Below are positions 6,832-13,892 of a DNA stretch of 16,403 bases, one piece after another (the stretch's first letter is position 1; each line of letters starts with the position of its first letter). The notes under the pieces are model-generated. The model was not told where the DNA came from and did not search any database. It saw only the letters and a list, made by a program, of their open reading frames with translations. The DNA comes from Desulfobacteraceae bacterium UBA2771 (GTDB lineage Bacteria; Desulfobacterota; Desulfobacteria; Desulfobacterales; Desulfosarcinaceae): the NCBI GenBank assembly GCA_002352605.1, contig DEIP01000082.1, forward strand, positions 22,565 through 38,967, in the 5' to 3' direction. The position numbers were made by a program, and so were the translations under genes.

Positions 6832-8460
6832 ATGGAGAAATATCGCTTTCATAATCATCGACTGTATCACTGCCTGGCCGACCGTGCCTTTACCATGAGT
6901 GGCGAAGACCATCACCTCAGACACCTGATCCGTACCAACAACCGTCTGACCGATTTCAGCGCTATGGGTGGCGGCTTATTTTTCGATTACTCCCGCCAGC
7001 GGATTGATGCTGTGACCCTGGCGCTGTTGTTTGAACTGGCGGATGCCGCCGCCGTCACGGATCAGTTTGCTGACATGGCCGATGGTAAAAAGGTAAATGT
7101 CACAGAAAACCGTGCCGCCCTCCACATGGCGGCCAGAAGCTTCTCGGAGGTGCCGATCAGCGTGGATGGCCGGAACATCAAAGCGGACCTAAAAAGCGTT
7201 CGGGCGCAGATTGGACGGTTTTGCGAATCGGTGCATCGGGGCGAGATTACCGGCGGCACCGACCAGGCCTTCCGGCACGTGGTGGTGGTTGGCATCGGCG
7301 GTAGCTACCTGGGTACCGAATTTGTAGCCGGGGCCCTCGAGGCATTTGCCGACAGAGGCATATCCCTGGAATTTCTATCCAATGTCGATATCCATAACTT
7401 TGGCTGCATCTGGTCACGGATTGTACCGGAGCAGACCCTATGGATCATCATTTCCAAAAGTTATACCACCGCCGAAACCATGGCCAACGAAGAGCTGATC
7501 CGTCGCCGAATGGATGCCGAGGGACTGAACCCGTCAAAACACCTGGTTACGGTTACCAGCAAGGGCAGTCCCGGCGATCAAGATGACGGCCGGGGACTGG
7601 CTGCATTTCACATGTTTGATTTTATCGGCGGTCGCTACAGTGTCACCTCCGCGGTGGGCGGTGTGCCCCTGGGCTTGTACCTGGGCCCGGAACGCTTCGA
7701 ACGCTTTCTGAAAGGCGCCGAAGAGATGGACAAGCACGCCATGGAGGCGGCGCCGACGCAAAACCTTCCCCTGCTTGCCGCCCTGCTTGCCGTATGGAAT
7801 ACCAGTTTCCTCGGCTATTCCCAAACCGCGATCATCCCTTACGCGTCACCGCTGTCCAAACTGGTCCCCCATGTTCAGCAGCTGAACATGGAAAGCAATG
7901 GAAAATCGGTGGATGCAGGCGGTCGCATGCTCGACGAACCGGCCGGCACGGTCATCTTCGGCGAGCCGGGCACCAATGCCCAGCACTCGTTTTTCCAGCT
8001 GGCCCATCAGGGAAAAGCGTTCCCCATCGATTTTATCGGTGTATTGAATCCGCAGTACCAGATGAACGAGGGGCGTTTCAAGGGGGTGGGGCACCAGCAG
8101 GAACTGTGGGCCAACATGCTGGCTCAGGCCACGGCCCTGGCCCTGGGGCATGAAAGTGAGAACCCGGCCAAATTTTTTTCCGGGAACCGGCCTTCCTCCG
8201 TTATCGTCCTGGAAAACCTGGAACCGGAAGATGTGGGTCGATTGCTGGCCTTTTATGAGGCTCGGACGATTTACGAGGCCTTTATTTGGGGGATCAACCC
8301 CTTTGATCAGTTCGGCGTCGAACTCGGCAAGGAGACTGCCGGCACGATTCGCAGCGAAATGGCGGCCCACAACGACAATCCGGACCATGACTTAAAGGCG
8401 GTCGATCCCATCAATCGTAAATATCTTCAGATGCTGTTCAGCGGCAAGCTTTCCCGATGA
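6832..8460 (+). CDS. pgi: Glucose-6-phosphate isomerase
   Basis: This 542-residue cytoplasmic enzyme interconverts glucose 6-phosphate and fructose 6-phosphate, linking glycolysis/gluconeogenesis with hexose-phosphate synthesis. The length matches the long bacterial and eukaryotic form (about 550). The phosphate-binding region 'GIGGSYLGTEF' (154-164) and 'SKSYTTAET' (209-217) are present. The first family signature appears as 'DFIGGRYSVTSAVGG' (263-277). The catalytic base Glu354 is in 'NMESNGKS', His385 in 'GTNAQHSFFQL', and Lys500 in 'FGVELGKE', matching E355, H386 and K514 of typical enzymes. GGGAGG stands 5-6 bases before the ATG. It stands alone on the plus strand. It could feed hexose phosphate to the glycoside locus about 4 kb to the right, but nothing in the sequence ties them together. 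Confidence 0.97.
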   Translation: MEKYRFHNHRLYHCLADRAFTMSGEDHHLRHLIRTNNRLTDFSAMGGGLFFDYSRQRIDAVTLALLFELADAAAVTDQFADMADGKKVNVTENRAALHMAARSFSEVPISVDGRNIKADLKSVRAQIGRFCESVHRGEITGGTDQAFRHVVVVGIGGSYLGTEFVAGALEAFADRGISLEFLSNVDIHNFGCIWSRIVPEQTLWIIISKSYTTAETMANEELIRRRMDAEGLNPSKHLVTVTSKGSPGDQDDGRGLAAFHMFDFIGGRYSVTSAVGGVPLGLYLGPERFERFLKGAEEMDKHAMEAAPTQNLPLLAALLAVWNTSFLGYSQTAIIPYASPLSKLVPHVQQLNMESNGKSVDAGGRMLDEPAGTVIFGEPGTNAQHSFFQLAHQGKAFPIDFIGVLNPQYQMNEGRFKGVGHQQELWANMLAQATALALGHESENPAKFFSGNRPSSVIVLENLEPEDVGRLLAFYEARTIYEAFIWGINPFDQFGVELGKETAGTIRSEMAAHNDNPDHDLKAVDPINRKYLQMLFSGKLSR

Positions 8461-8639
8461 TGGTGGCCGAGCGTCGACGTCGGAGGGAAGCGGATGGTGT
8501 CATGCCGTGCTTAAGGGATGTGGCAAAGCATGATATGCATGCAATGATTCCGGAAAATATCAGATAAAAGTCTTAAGTTTGATCGATTTGTCGTCGATAT
8601 CATCACTGGATTCGAAGCGGCACGACCCAACTGACAAAA

Positions 8640-8668
8640 TTGACCGATAGACGATTGGATTTGAAAAT
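8640..8668 (+). promoter_or_regulatory. Candidate promoter of the repeat-protein operon
   Basis: TTGACC (8640-8645) and GAAAAT (8663-8668) are 17 bases apart in an AT-rich stretch just upstream of the repeat-protein gene. The -10 match is only four of six. The rest of the gap 8461-8639 shows nothing that I can support. Confidence 0.3.
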
Positions 8669-8692
8669 TTTAAATAAAAAAAATTATGGCGC

Positions 8693-10861
8693 ATGAAGGG
8701 AAAAACAAAAGAAACATCCATTGAGAAGGAAGATTCAACATCCGCGGATGAGGATGGGATGAAGATCGAGTCTCCGGAAAAAAGCAGCGACGACAGTTCA
8801 GAGGACCTGAACGCCAACGAATTGGTGGCATTCGAGCAGATCATGGCCGAGATTGAGGGTGACGGCGCTACGGATACCGCGTCCGGCGCCGAAGCCCCAC
8901 GTGGCGTCGACGCAAAGCCGGACGCCGAGGAAGATTTTTCGGCCGAACTGGAAAGGGTCGCGCAGGAAGCCGATGCGGCCGAAAACCCGCCGCCTGCCGG
9001 TGAAGATGGCGATTCGCATCTTGATGCGGAGCAGCAAAAAGCCTTTGAGAGCATCATGTCCCAGATTGAGGATGATGGCGCTACGGATACCGAGTCCGGC
9101 GCCGAAGCCGCACGTGGCGTCGACGCAAAGCCGGACGCCGAGGAGGATTTTTCGGCCGAACTGGAAAGGGTCGCGCAGGAAGCCGATGCGGCCGAAAACC
9201 CGCCGCCCGCCGGTGAAGATGGCGATTCGAATCTTGATGCGGATCCGCAAAAAGCCTTTGAGAGCACCACGGATCTTATTGAGGCCGGTCACACCGAAAA
9301 AGCGGCCTCAGATTCCGGAAAATCAGCTTCAGCCGATCCGGATGAAGAGGATATTTCCGGTGATATCGAGGACCTCCTGAAAGAGATCGGTGAGGATAGG
9401 GAACAACTGGTTTCAGGATCGGCCAACGATGATGCGCTTGAGAAGACCGTCGTTGAAGATGATATCGTGACACCTGAAAAAGAAAAATCCACTCCGGTGA
9501 AAGAAAATCTCCTCGAAATTGCTCCTCCGGCCGGAAAAAGAGAAAAATCCGCTCAATCGGAAAAAGATCTCCCATCCGATATCCCCCCAGACCATCCGCA
9601 AACCCCGAAACAGTCACCTGCATCCGGGTTGCAGCCCTCCCACGCGGCAACACCCTTGCGTGAAGCATCAAGCACCACCGGAAGCCACAAAAAGAAAGCC
9701 CTCATGGCCTCGGCGGTCGTCATTCTTTTTTTGACCCTGGCAGGTTGTTATTATTGGATTCAAATTAAAGCGGTCGATTCAGCGGCGCCTTTACCCGTGA
9801 CCGATACCAGTGTCCCGGAAGTGGTGGTAAAAACGGAGGCGCTCCCCAAGCCGAAGGAACCGGTGGTCGTTGATCATGGCCCTTCCGATGAATCCCGTCT
9901 GAAAACAGCTGCGCAGGCCTTGGACCAACTGCGCAACGAACTGATTGCCAAGCAAGCGGAGATCGAGGAACTGCGGTCCTATTACCAGGCCGGAATTGAT
10001 GCGGAGATCCAAGGTGTCGTCGATACGGTTCGTAAAGCAGGAAAAACCAAAATCAACTTTAAAGCCGCAATGGCCAATCCGCGCATCAGCCTGGGGCTCA
10101 CGGCGATTCAACGGCGTAATACCTACATTAGAAAGCTGGAAACCCCGGCAAATGCCCTTTTCCGTAACAACGAAGAGCTGTTGTTTTTCTCGCGCAAAGC
10201 TGGATTGCTGGCCCTGATGGCCACTAAAACCAGTGATATCGACATCGATTGCTTTATTGAACAGGTCGATGAAATCAGCAATGCCCATCGCATGGCGCTG
10301 TCACAATTAAACATCGACGCGATTCCGGCATCACCGCCGGCGTTGGAATCCATCTGGCAGGAGATCACCAAGCGGATATCGGCAAAACCGGTCAAGGTCG
10401 CCAAAAATCATACTGCCATTGAAACGGCCAACAGATCTATCTGGAAAAATATCTGCGATGGTGATTTTACCGGAAAACACAGAATGACAGTGTTATCTCC
10501 GGAGGCATCCCGTTGTCTGGCCAGATGGAAAGGCAAGGACTTGTTTCTCAATGCGTTGATTGATCTTCCTCCACAAGCGGCCCGTCACCTGGCCGAATGG
10601 GAAGGGGACTGGCTGGGGTTGAACGGGCTGACGGACCTGTCTCCGGAAGCGGCCGCACACCTGGCACGATGGAAGGGAAAAGGGATGTCCCTGAACGGCC
10701 TTTCCCGTCTGTCGCCGCGGTTGGTGTCCATCCTGTCCGAATGGCAGGGGGATCAACTCGAACTGGTCAATGTGAAACACATGGCCCACTGGGAAAATCC
10801 AAAAACCCGGCTGTTTCTTTCCGAAGAACTGAAACGAAAACGCGTCGCCACAAGGAAGTAG
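8693..10861 (+). CDS. Single-span membrane protein with acidic tandem repeats and periplasmic LRR-like repeats, unknown function
   Basis: This 722-residue protein was not recognised as a family. Residues 1-330 are very acidic and low-complexity. They contain two nearly identical 71-residue repeats (39-109 and 110-180) and a decayed third start (181 to about 197), then a Pro/Ser/Lys-rich stretch. One transmembrane helix lies at about 335-356, preceded by 'HKKK', so the acidic half should be cytoplasmic and the rest periplasmic. Residues about 400-425 form a short coiled coil ('LRNELIAKQAEIEELRS'), followed by a helical region. Residues 601-696 form four 24-residue repeats of the pattern LSPEAxxxLAxWxGxxLxLNGL. 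The ATG at 8693 has no Shine-Dalgarno site; ATG 8759 (residue 23) has GAGG five bases upstream and may be the true start. The next gene begins 3 bases after the stop, so the two form an operon. Confidence 0.85.
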   Translation: MKGKTKETSIEKEDSTSADEDGMKIESPEKSSDDSSEDLNANELVAFEQIMAEIEGDGATDTASGAEAPRGVDAKPDAEEDFSAELERVAQEADAAENPPPAGEDGDSHLDAEQQKAFESIMSQIEDDGATDTESGAEAARGVDAKPDAEEDFSAELERVAQEADAAENPPPAGEDGDSNLDADPQKAFESTTDLIEAGHTEKAASDSGKSASADPDEEDISGDIEDLLKEIGEDREQLVSGSANDDALEKTVVEDDIVTPEKEKSTPVKENLLEIAPPAGKREKSAQSEKDLPSDIPPDHPQTPKQSPASGLQPSHAATPLREASSTTGSHKKKALMASAVVILFLTLAGCYYWIQIKAVDSAAPLPVTDTSVPEVVVKTEALPKPKEPVVVDHGPSDESRLKTAAQALDQLRNELIAKQAEIEELRSYYQAGIDAEIQGVVDTVRKAGKTKINFKAAMANPRISLGLTAIQRRNTYIRKLETPANALFRNNEELLFFSRKAGLLALMATKTSDIDIDCFIEQVDEISNAHRMALSQLNIDAIPASPPALESIWQEITKRISAKPVKVAKNHTAIETANRSIWKNICDGDFTGKHRMTVLSPEASRCLARWKGKDLFLNALIDLPPQAARHLAEWEGDWLGLNGLTDLSPEAAAHLARWKGKGMSLNGLSRLSPRLVSILSEWQGDQLELVNVKHMAHWENPKTRLFLSEELKRKRVATRK
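8807..9019 (+). repeat. Tandem repeat copy 1 (213 bp, 71 codons)
   Basis: This is the first copy of an in-frame repeat. Its first 50 bases or so have diverged from copy 2, while the remainder is almost identical. The encoded core includes 'GVDAKPDAEEDFSAELERVA' and 'NPPPAGEDGDS'. Confidence 0.9.
9020..9232 (+). repeat. Tandem repeat copy 2 (213 bp, 71 codons)
   Basis: The second copy is exactly 213 bases after the first. Between 8864-9019 and 9077-9232 I count about five single-base differences. Its junction with a third, quickly decaying copy at 9233 keeps the register (the ATTGAG word recurs at 8852, 9065 and 9278). Confidence 0.9.
10493..10780 (+). repeat. Four 24-residue leucine-rich-like protein repeats
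   Basis: Within the membrane protein, four units of 24 residues follow without gaps, starting 'LSPEASRCLARW', 'LPPQAARHLAEW', 'LSPEAAAHLARW' and 'LSPRLVSILSEW'. Each has a helix-like first half and an LxLNxL-type strand ('LFLNALID', 'LGLNGLTD', 'MSLNGLSR', 'LELVNVKH'). The pattern resembles leucine-rich-repeat proteins; the fold is inferred. Confidence 0.75.
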
Positions 10862-10864
10862 ACC

Positions 10865-11443
10865 ATGAGATCATCGCAAACCACGCGCCGACTGCTTGTG
10901 TTGGTTTATTTTTGTATGTTGATGACCTTTCCTTCAAGCGTGACGGCCAATGCGCAGGGAGAACAGCTGCGTCGGACCATGGCGGACATCGCTTTGCTAA
11001 ACGGTCAGTTGGCCCAGCGAAAAGCGGATGCTGCCGGAATCCGGGACGCGCTGTCGGCGCGGCTAAAAGAAATAAAAACAGAGGTCTTGGCCGAAACGCA
11101 GCCAAATCGGATCAATACCGAGGCGGATGTTTTGGGGAATGCGAGGCTTTTTTACGATTTGATGTTAATGGCCGAAATCCAGGCCTACGTCGAGCGATAC
11201 ACACAAAAGATAGGTTACTACCGTGTGGCATGCGACCGTCTCAGCTATTTGTACCAGCAGGCCGACGACGATCTGAAAATCGTCAGCACCCTTTCCGGCA
11301 TGAAAGTCGACGCGTTGATTTCACAGGCTGAAAAGATCCTTGCCGACTACCTTGCCGACGCTCAGACCATTGTTATCCAGCCCGGTGCCCTGAATATTGA
11401 ACCCCCGAAAAAAATATGGAAAGCCCTCAGCAAAGGCAGATAA
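10865..11443 (+). CDS. Secreted or periplasmic helical protein of unknown function
   Basis: This 192-residue protein has a typical signal peptide: basic 'RSSQTTRR', a hydrophobic core to about residue 24, and possible cleavage after 'VTA' or 'ANA' (about 28-31). The mature part is predicted to be mainly helical. Residues 33-70 have heptad-like Leu/Ala spacing ('MADIALLNGQLAQRKADAAG') and would form a coiled coil. There is a single Cys and no lipobox. It starts 3 bases after the repeat-protein gene, and its ribosome-binding site (AAGGAAG) lies inside the end of that gene, so co-translation is likely. Since the C-terminal half of the upstream product is also predicted to be periplasmic, the two may form an envelope complex; this is inference. 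I do not recognise the family. Confidence 0.8.
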   Translation: MRSSQTTRRLLVLVYFCMLMTFPSSVTANAQGEQLRRTMADIALLNGQLAQRKADAAGIRDALSARLKEIKTEVLAETQPNRINTEADVLGNARLFYDLMLMAEIQAYVERYTQKIGYYRVACDRLSYLYQQADDDLKIVSTLSGMKVDALISQAEKILADYLADAQTIVIQPGALNIEPPKKIWKALSKGR

Positions 11444-11463
11444 TCGACATCACCTGATCCCGA

Positions 11464-11937
11464 TCAGCCGATGGACGGCATCAGGGCCCATCGGATAACC
11501 GGGTTTTTTACTTCAGGGACGCGGTCAAGGCAGAGAATGCCGCCGTTTTGCAGTTTAAACACCGTCTGGTCCGGGTCGCCGCACACCAGCAGACCGATCA
11601 TCCGTTCTAAAAACGGAAGATGCCCAACCAGCATGATGTCCTGATCCATACCCTGATCCATACTGAGACGATTCACAAAATCGCGGACATCATCCATAGG
11701 ATTCATCCCGTCGCACGGTTCAATCCCATCTGGTGGTGATAACCGCGTGCTGAGTATTGCAGCCGTTTCCCGAGCCCGTTTTTTCCCGCTGTGAAGGATA
11801 CGCGACACGCGCACCTGATACCCGCTTGCCACTTCGACGATTCGCTCGGTCTCCATCTTTCCTTCTGCGGAAAGTCCCTTTTCAGGATCTTCGGCTTTCG
11901 GAAGGCTCTTTCCATGCTGAACCAAATATAACGCCAT
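11464..11937 (-). CDS. SixA-like phosphohistidine phosphatase (histidine phosphatase superfamily)
   Basis: This 157-residue cytoplasmic protein of SixA length would remove phosphate from phosphohistidine, as E. coli SixA does on phosphocarrier/histidine-kinase domains. The first strand carries 'LYLVQHGKS' with nucleophile His8. The usual RHG is QHG here, a variant I recall in sulfate-reducer and archaeal SixA-like proteins. 'DPEKGLSAEGK' (17-27), 'ILHSGKKRARETA' (47-59, phosphate-pocket Arg) and 'MLVGHLPFLERM' (second catalytic His106) complete the motifs. GAGGTG sits about 5 bases before the ATG at 11937. It converges on the repeat-protein operon across a 20-base gap that holds a short dyad, CTGATC-CC-GATCAG, without a T run. 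It lies downstream of the GT4 gene on the same strand, 136 bases away. The substrate is not identified. Confidence 0.85.
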   Translation of the reverse strand: MALYLVQHGKSLPKAEDPEKGLSAEGKMETERIVEVASGYQVRVSRILHSGKKRARETAAILSTRLSPPDGIEPCDGMNPMDDVRDFVNRLSMDQGMDQDIMLVGHLPFLERMIGLLVCGDPDQTVFKLQNGGILCLDRVPEVKNPVIRWALMPSIG

Positions 11938-12073
11938 GATGCCACCTCAACTGGTTTGGAATTTTTTGTAACCCAAAGAGTGGCTTGAATGGATCCGAAA
12001 GCAGAATCACCGGAGGAATGAAGCCCTCATGTTCGATGCCGATGGTCAAATCCGCTTTCATGTAGAAACAGTG

Positions 12074-13339
12074 CTATACCATCAGGTTCATCAATTTATC
12101 TTGAAGCACCTCATAGGAGTAAAATTTTTGGCCGAGTGCATAGTTGGTCTCTACCATCCTTTTGCGAAGCAGTGCGTCCTGGAGCAATGCGCGGGTCTGA
12201 TCCACCGCTTCATCGGTTATATATCCGTCGATTTCAACGGCTGTGAAGCCTTTTGGCTTGATATCGAAGGTATAGATGGAGTAGCGGTTGACCAGGATCG
12301 GTTTGCGAAAATAAACGGCCTCTAAAAAGGCGTTGCCGAAACCTTCGATGGTGGACGGATAGGTGATGAAATCGGCGTGGTGGTAGATGTCGTAGAGGGT
12401 ATAAATTTTGCGGCCATCCGGGGTTTTCCCGCGGCGATCGTTGATGATGTCCGAAACGAACAGGGTGTTCACCTGCATGCGCTGTGCATAGGCGATGATG
12501 CGTTGTTCGTAGTCGTGTCCTTCGTCCCCGGAGGCATGTGAGATCACCAGACGGGCTTTAATCCCCAACTGGCTGACCAAGTCGATAGCGTTTTCGATGC
12601 CCTTTCGTTTAACTACCCGTGTGGGTTGGAGAATCAGCAGTTCGTCCGGTTCGAGTCCCAGGGCCTGTCTAACGTCGCCGGCATACGAATCCGGCGGTGG
12701 CGGTGGATTGCTGAAATCCATGACGTTGGGAATGAGGGCGGCCGAAATACCCGTTCTGAGACCGAGCTGGTTATCGGCCGATGAGCTGATGACCACATGG
12801 CGGATGGCCGGCAGATGCGGGGGGAAGGCCATGTTAAGATAATCCCACACCGAATTGCTCTTGAACTGCTGACGCTCCCAGAAAAAATCGTGGTGGTGCG
12901 CGATGGTCGGCAAGCCGGTTTCCGCGATGACTTCCGTAATGGCCAGGCCGAGAGGGATGTTGAGGGGGATGGTCAGCGCATTTTCGGACACCAGGAGATC
13001 GATCTTGAACTTCGCGATGAAATCGTATAGCTGGTCCTTAAGATGCTCTTTGATTTCAAGAATTCTCGTGGTCAGTTGGCGATTCCGCACGCCGTTGGTG
13101 TGGGGACCAAAGGCGGCGGTGAAAATCGTGCGGATTTCCGGTTCCATGAAGTGGGCTTTGGGGGCCCGAAAGGACCGTGCCGGGTCACGATCCAGCTCTC
13201 CGGCGAAGTAGAAGCACTGAAACCTCACCTTTTCGAATACCCGGGCCCACTTTCCCGTTTCCAGAGACACGCCGTCGGTTCCGGCGAATCGGGTGGAGAT
13301 GAATCCGATGTGATGAATCTTGTCGAAGGGAATAAACAT
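12074..13339 (-). CDS. GT4 family glycosyltransferase, mannosylglucosylglycerate synthase-like
   Basis: This 421-residue cytoplasmic glycosyltransferase has the GT-B fold pattern of family GT4. The N-terminal domain opens with 'HIGFISTRFAGTDGVSLETG' (10-29), the glycine loop that meets the acceptor/donor. 'IAHHHDFFWERQQF' (146-159) follows. The C-terminal donor-binding domain has 'LQPTRVVKRKGIENAI' (237-252, Arg241 and Lys246) and the retaining-GT E-x7-E motif 'IEGFGNAFLEAV' (Glu332, Glu340). Overall it resembles proteins I recall as mannosylglucosylglycerate synthases and related osmolyte enzymes, but the sugar and acceptor cannot be read from sequence. AGGTGG precedes the ATG. It is divergent from the remnant/GT/HAD/M20 set, sharing a control region at 13340-13473. 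An ORF in the same frame continues past its stop codon. Confidence 0.9.
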   Translation of the reverse strand: MFIPFDKIHHIGFISTRFAGTDGVSLETGKWARVFEKVRFQCFYFAGELDRDPARSFRAPKAHFMEPEIRTIFTAAFGPHTNGVRNRQLTTRILEIKEHLKDQLYDFIAKFKIDLLVSENALTIPLNIPLGLAITEVIAETGLPTIAHHHDFFWERQQFKSNSVWDYLNMAFPPHLPAIRHVVISSSADNQLGLRTGISAALIPNVMDFSNPPPPPDSYAGDVRQALGLEPDELLILQPTRVVKRKGIENAIDLVSQLGIKARLVISHASGDEGHDYEQRIIAYAQRMQVNTLFVSDIINDRRGKTPDGRKIYTLYDIYHHADFITYPSTIEGFGNAFLEAVYFRKPILVNRYSIYTFDIKPKGFTAVEIDGYITDEAVDQTRALLQDALLRKRMVETNYALGQKFYSYEVLQDKLMNLMV

Positions 13340-13473
13340 GGCACCACCTGTACGATTGAAAAAATACCGAGTCTTTCGGGGGCAAACGGTCCGTTAACCC
13401 GCGACTTACCCCTTTAAAATTCATCAATAAACCGTAAATGTCAACGGCTTAATACGCCCCCAGGCAAATCGCC

Positions 13474-13758
13474 TGTTTTCGTCAAAGGTATATGATTCGT
13501 ATCCGTACCTGCCAGCCGGCCTTCCATCCCGCCGCCGGTATGCAGGTCTTTCGCCTGGATGACCGGGTTTTTGCGATAAAACGCTTTTGTCCACAACAAA
13601 CACTTTCTGCGTTCTCCAACTTTTCCACAGACACCCTGACTGTTTGCCTGCCGGGTGAGGATGAGGGTTCAACCGTTACCGATCTTCTCGGCGGCAAGCG
13701 GTTTGAGGCCGGTGCAATTCCTCTGTATGCATACGACACTTTGTGGCTGAGGGTTTTG
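13474..13758 (+). pseudogene. 3' remnant of a GH13 sucrose/glucosylglycerate phosphorylase-type gene
   Basis: In one open frame lies a stretch of about 95 codons that reads as the end of a GH13 subfamily 18 phosphorylase. It includes 'YMIRIRTCQPAFHPAAGMQV' and 'RLDDRVFAIKRF', then the terminal beta domain 'SAFSNFSTDTLTVCLPG', 'VTDLLGGKRFEAGAIPLYAY' and 'DTLWLRV'. Intact enzymes are about 550-600 residues; the catalytic barrel with its Asp nucleophile and Glu acid is wholly missing. The frame is closed by a TAA at 13450 and no catalytic-domain sequence appears between 13340 and 13473 on either strand. The open frame runs on to 14046, but after 'LWLRV' it stops looking like the family. It lies directly upstream of, and in the same direction as, the second glycosyltransferase, so it was probably the gene before it in the operon. 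Family assignment is from memory of motif order. Confidence 0.7.
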
Positions 13759-13778
13759 GGGCATCTCGCCATCTGCAG

Positions 13779-13892
13779 ATGCAGCCATCGGCGGTTGACA
13801 AACCGCCCCTGTTCCTCAACAATGGCGAAACACACCGTGATTGTTCCGGCAAACGGATGTTGCTCGTCGGTTCCGGTGCGGAGGTATCATGA
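13779..13892 (+). other. Short frame ending in ATGA overlap with the second glycosyltransferase
   Basis: A second frame, shifted by one base from the GH13 remnant, runs to a TGA at 13890-13892 that overlaps the start of the glycosyltransferase as ATGA. From ATG 13779 it would encode 37 residues including 'DKPPLFLNNGETH' and 'KRMLLVGSGAEVS'. It may be the frame-shifted natural end of the lost upstream gene, or chance. No ribosome-binding site precedes ATG 13779. Confidence 0.3.

Noticed and set aside
9276..9671. 131-residue minus-strand frame opposite the acidic domain
   Set aside because: It arises from the low-complexity composition of the plus-strand gene.
11454..11467. CTGATCCCGATCAG dyad between convergent genes as a terminator
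   Set aside because: Two-base loop and no T run on either strand; not enough to call a terminator.
11641..11662. Short direct repeat CTGATCCATAC within the SixA-like gene
   Set aside because: It only encodes a small MDQ duplication in a loop; too short to suggest an element.
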